A stretch of DNA of 7,559 nt, taken from NCBI GenBank assembly GCA_012032215.1, contig JAAURO010000071.1, forward strand, positions 1 to 7,559, in the 5' to 3' direction. The position numbers and the translations under genes are program-made. The notes beneath the pieces are model-generated. The model made no database searches, was not told the DNA's origin, and saw only the letters and a list, made by a program, of their open reading frames with translations. Each line of letters opens with the position of its first letter. Positions within the stretch are counted from its first letter, which is position 1. This document shows positions 5,974 through 7,559 of the stretch, piece after piece. The DNA is from Limnobacter sp. Lineage in GTDB: Bacteria; Pseudomonadota; Gammaproteobacteria; Burkholderiales; Burkholderiaceae_B.

Positions 5974-6909
5974 TCAAGGATTGGGGTCGCTGGAGCGCTT
6001 AGCGCTGTGGTTGGTAACGTAGTGGCGTAAGGAACTGAGCCGAAGCGCACTTGGTTGGACTTGAGAGGTATTAAGCTCTCCGGTACCGTTGCTCAGCCTT
6101 CTGGAGGATGAGCTTGGTTGCACTTGCGAGCCAGGCAACACCACAGAAAGACCGATTTGCCCACTGGATTCACCGTAGAGGACTGAGCCATGGGGAGTAA
6201 GGATTCGGCCCAACACGTATTGAGCAAGCTGGAACGCTGCAAGATTTATTGCTGATTCAGAAGACGAAAGAGGAGGCAAAGGTATACCCCCAGAGGTCGT
6301 TTCAAAAGCAGGTTGTATTGATGCAGTATATGCACTTGAAGGTACGTTACTTAGAGCAACTGATTGCGAAGGAGCGGTAAGCGCGGACGCATCGCCCAAG
6401 TACCCCGATTCTCTAGGCGCGCCAAAAGGCAAGCGGGCGCCGCCAGGCGACAGAGTAGAAGACAAAGTATTTGATAGATCTGCCGAGTATCCGGATGGAG
6501 ATGCATCGCTTAGCAGACCTTTTTCTACAGAGCAACCTGGAGGCGTACTGCCTGCTAAAGCACCCGTAGAATTAAAACTATCTGTCCGATGACCGCAAGT
6601 TAGGTCTCGTGAAACTAGGCTAGCAGACCTCGCCATTTGGCCATCCAGCTGGGCAGATTCCTGAAGCGCAAGCTGCGAAGCACTGTTGGTTCTATGGTCC
6701 GGTACCTGCGGACGCAAACACTCAAACGGCTTTTTGAGCAAATTCAACAATTGCCGAGTTAGTTTACGACACGAGACAACCATTCGATTGGAGTCTGAAC
6801 CCACACCGCCTGAACATTCTGACCCTTGTGCTTGGCTGGCCTGACTTCGATTGCTGCGAGAATCAGAAAACGATCGAGTGTGTTCACTGACATGACTGAG
6901 TTTGATCAT
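5974..6909 (-). CDS. Serine-rich orphan protein, 311 aa, unknown function
   Basis: ATG 6909 is the likely start, with GGAG twelve bases upstream, rather long spacing; an in-frame TTG at 6927 is an alternative. TGA is at 5976-5974. I do not recognise the family. Residues 14-40 are Ser/Gln/Arg-rich; residues 43-65 (MVVSCRKLTRQLLNLLKKPF) could be a basic amphipathic helix. Residues 110-220 are a low-complexity Ser/Pro/Gly region, and residues 220-260 (INLAAFQLAQYVLGRIL, then QIGLSVVLPGS) look more ordered. The motif SQVQPS occurs twice (261-266 and 282-287) with different codons. NSASQLALQESAQ at 75-87 weakly recalls the LRLQ/LQLQ motif of proteins A and B. There is no signal peptide. The gene ends 59 bases before the hemW ATG, so co-transcription is possible. 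Composition resembles gene A more than hemW. Confidence 0.7.
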   Translation of the reverse strand: MIKLSHVSEHTRSFSDSRSNRSQASQAQGSECSGGVGSDSNRMVVSCRKLTRQLLNLLKKPFECLRPQVPDHRTNSASQLALQESAQLDGQMARSASLVSRDLTCGHRTDSFNSTGALAGSTPPGCSVEKGLLSDASPSGYSADLSNTLSSTLSPGGARLPFGAPRESGYLGDASALTAPSQSVALSNVPSSAYTASIQPAFETTSGGIPLPPLSSSESAINLAAFQLAQYVLGRILTPHGSVLYGESSGQIGLSVVLPGSQVQPSSSSRRLSNGTGELNTSQVQPSALRLSSLRHYVTNHSAKRSSDPNP

Positions 6910-7010
6910 AAAAAACTGCTGCTCCAAGGTACTACATTAACCCTTAGTAAATACCAAAACAGTTTAGTTCAAAACAAACAAGAAATATTTCTAAACTTTA
7001 CATCAACAGG
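6910..7010 (-). other. AT-rich spacer upstream of the 311-aa serine-rich gene
   Basis: The 101 bases between the HvfC/BufC gene and the 311-aa gene are AT-rich, like the spacer ahead of gene A. No terminator hairpin is visible after the TAA at 7013-7011. I see no -35/-10 pair with proper spacing, though a promoter here is likely because the flanking genes appear functionally unrelated. Confidence 0.4.
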
Positions 7011-7559
7011 TTATTTTTCTGGCAGCTTTATTTCAGCCAACAAACAATCTGTTACCCAGCGCCCCAACAAATGGCCCATCCAGTGCACGGCTTCGGCCTC
7101 AGAATGGTATTGGCTTAAATGCTCACCGAGTTCTCCAAATGTGCCTCCCTCCATCACCAGGCCCAAACACCAGGCTTCGGTGCTGCACACCGTGCGAAAA
7201 TGTGGCTGATGCTCCCGCCGCCACACCAGTACCGTGGCGGGGGCCTGCAAAAGCCCGGCTTGCGGGGGCTGCTGGTTTTGGCTAAGCGCTTGCCACAAGG
7301 CCACTGCATTGCTGGTTATCTGCAGGCAACTTGCCGTGGGCACAAACTCAAAGCGCACCTGCTCCCATGCGTGCTCAGGCACGTGCGCCAAATCAGCTTG
7401 GGTAAGCACTTTTGAATTTGCGCCATCGAATGCGCGGCGCAAGGTCCAATCGAGCTGGGCGACTTCAGGCACATCGGTGTCGTTGGGAAAATGCGTGGCC
7501 AGCCACGACGCAAAAGCGCTGCCATACCCATTTAAACTGGGGTGCAAGCTGGGGTGCTG
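7011..7559 (-). CDS. HvfC/BufC family protein (DUF2063), C-terminal 182 residues; 5' end outside window
   Basis: The open frame enters at the right edge (QHPSLHPSLNGYGSAFASWL) and ends at TAA 7013-7011. The pattern HPS...GYGSAFASWL, then FPN, VAQLDWTLRRAF, WEQVRFEFVPT, VLVWRRE and GGTFGELGEHL matches the second half of DUF2063 proteins, whose N-terminal half is described as a putative DNA-binding domain. In known systems (HvfABC, bufferins) such proteins partner a DUF692 multinuclear iron oxygenase that modifies cysteines in a small metal-binding peptide. No such enzyme or peptide lies inside this window; they would be expected upstream, past 7559. The TTG at 7547 is an internal Leu codon, not a start. 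The family call is from sequence patterns alone, and the hvfC versus bufC name is left open. Confidence 0.75.
   Translation of the reverse strand, partial: QHPSLHPSLNGYGSAFASWLATHFPNDTDVPEVAQLDWTLRRAFDGANSKVLTQADLAHVPEHAWEQVRFEFVPTASCLQITSNAVALWQALSQNQQPPQAGLLQAPATVLVWRREHQPHFRTVCSTEAWCLGLVMEGGTFGELGEHLSQYHSEAEAVHWMGHLLGRWVTDCLLAEIKLPEK

Noticed and set aside
7119..7415. Plus-strand frame of 98 codons
   Set aside because: It is antisense to the HvfC/BufC gene and lacks a start signal.
1..7559. Insertion sequence, phage, tRNA, rRNA or CRISPR content
   Set aside because: No transposase or integrase motif, no terminal repeat pair, no tRNA-like fold and no regularly spaced repeats were seen on either strand.

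Overview
The window looks like chromosomal DNA of a betaproteobacterium, probably Burkholderiales. That rests on the close match of the ClpB and HemW protein sequences to that group as I remember them, and a Limnobacter-like organism is possible but unproven. Six of the seven genes found lie on the minus strand. There is no RNA gene, transposase, CRISPR array or phage gene. The housekeeping genes look GC-richer than the serine-rich genes and the spacers next to them.

Layout from left to right. (1) Positions 1-1474, minus: the first ~491 codons of the disaggregase gene clpB, running off the left edge and broken by one extra base in a run of six T at 875-880. A near-consensus heat-shock (sigma-32) promoter lies upstream at 1551-1578. 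(2) 1598-3377, minus: two overlapping serine-rich orphan reading frames, A (427 aa) and B (about 172 aa). B repeats, in the same order, a set of motifs from the N-terminal third of A. (3) 3378-3575: a strongly AT-rich divergent spacer with a perfect 6-bp inverted repeat. (4) 3576-4117, plus: a conserved hypothetical gene with one base apparently missing near 3680. It ends in a Rho-independent terminator that sits inside the 3' end of (5), a 129-aa hypothetical gene on the minus strand (4098-4487). (6) 4619-5914, minus: hemW, a radical-SAM heme chaperone. (7) 5974-6909, minus: a third serine-rich orphan protein (311 aa) just upstream of hemW. (8) 7011-7559, minus: the C-terminal part of a HvfC/BufC (DUF2063) protein, cut by the right edge.

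The recognised genes do not form one pathway: clpB serves protein quality control, hemW heme handling, and hvfC/bufC accompanies MNIO enzymes that modify metal-binding peptides. The unusual content is the three serine-rich frames of unknown function placed between housekeeping genes. Two clear single-base frame breaks, in clpB and the 3576 gene, plus a possible third at the A/B junction, fall within 3 kb. Indel errors in the assembly should therefore be excluded before any of these genes is called a pseudogene.
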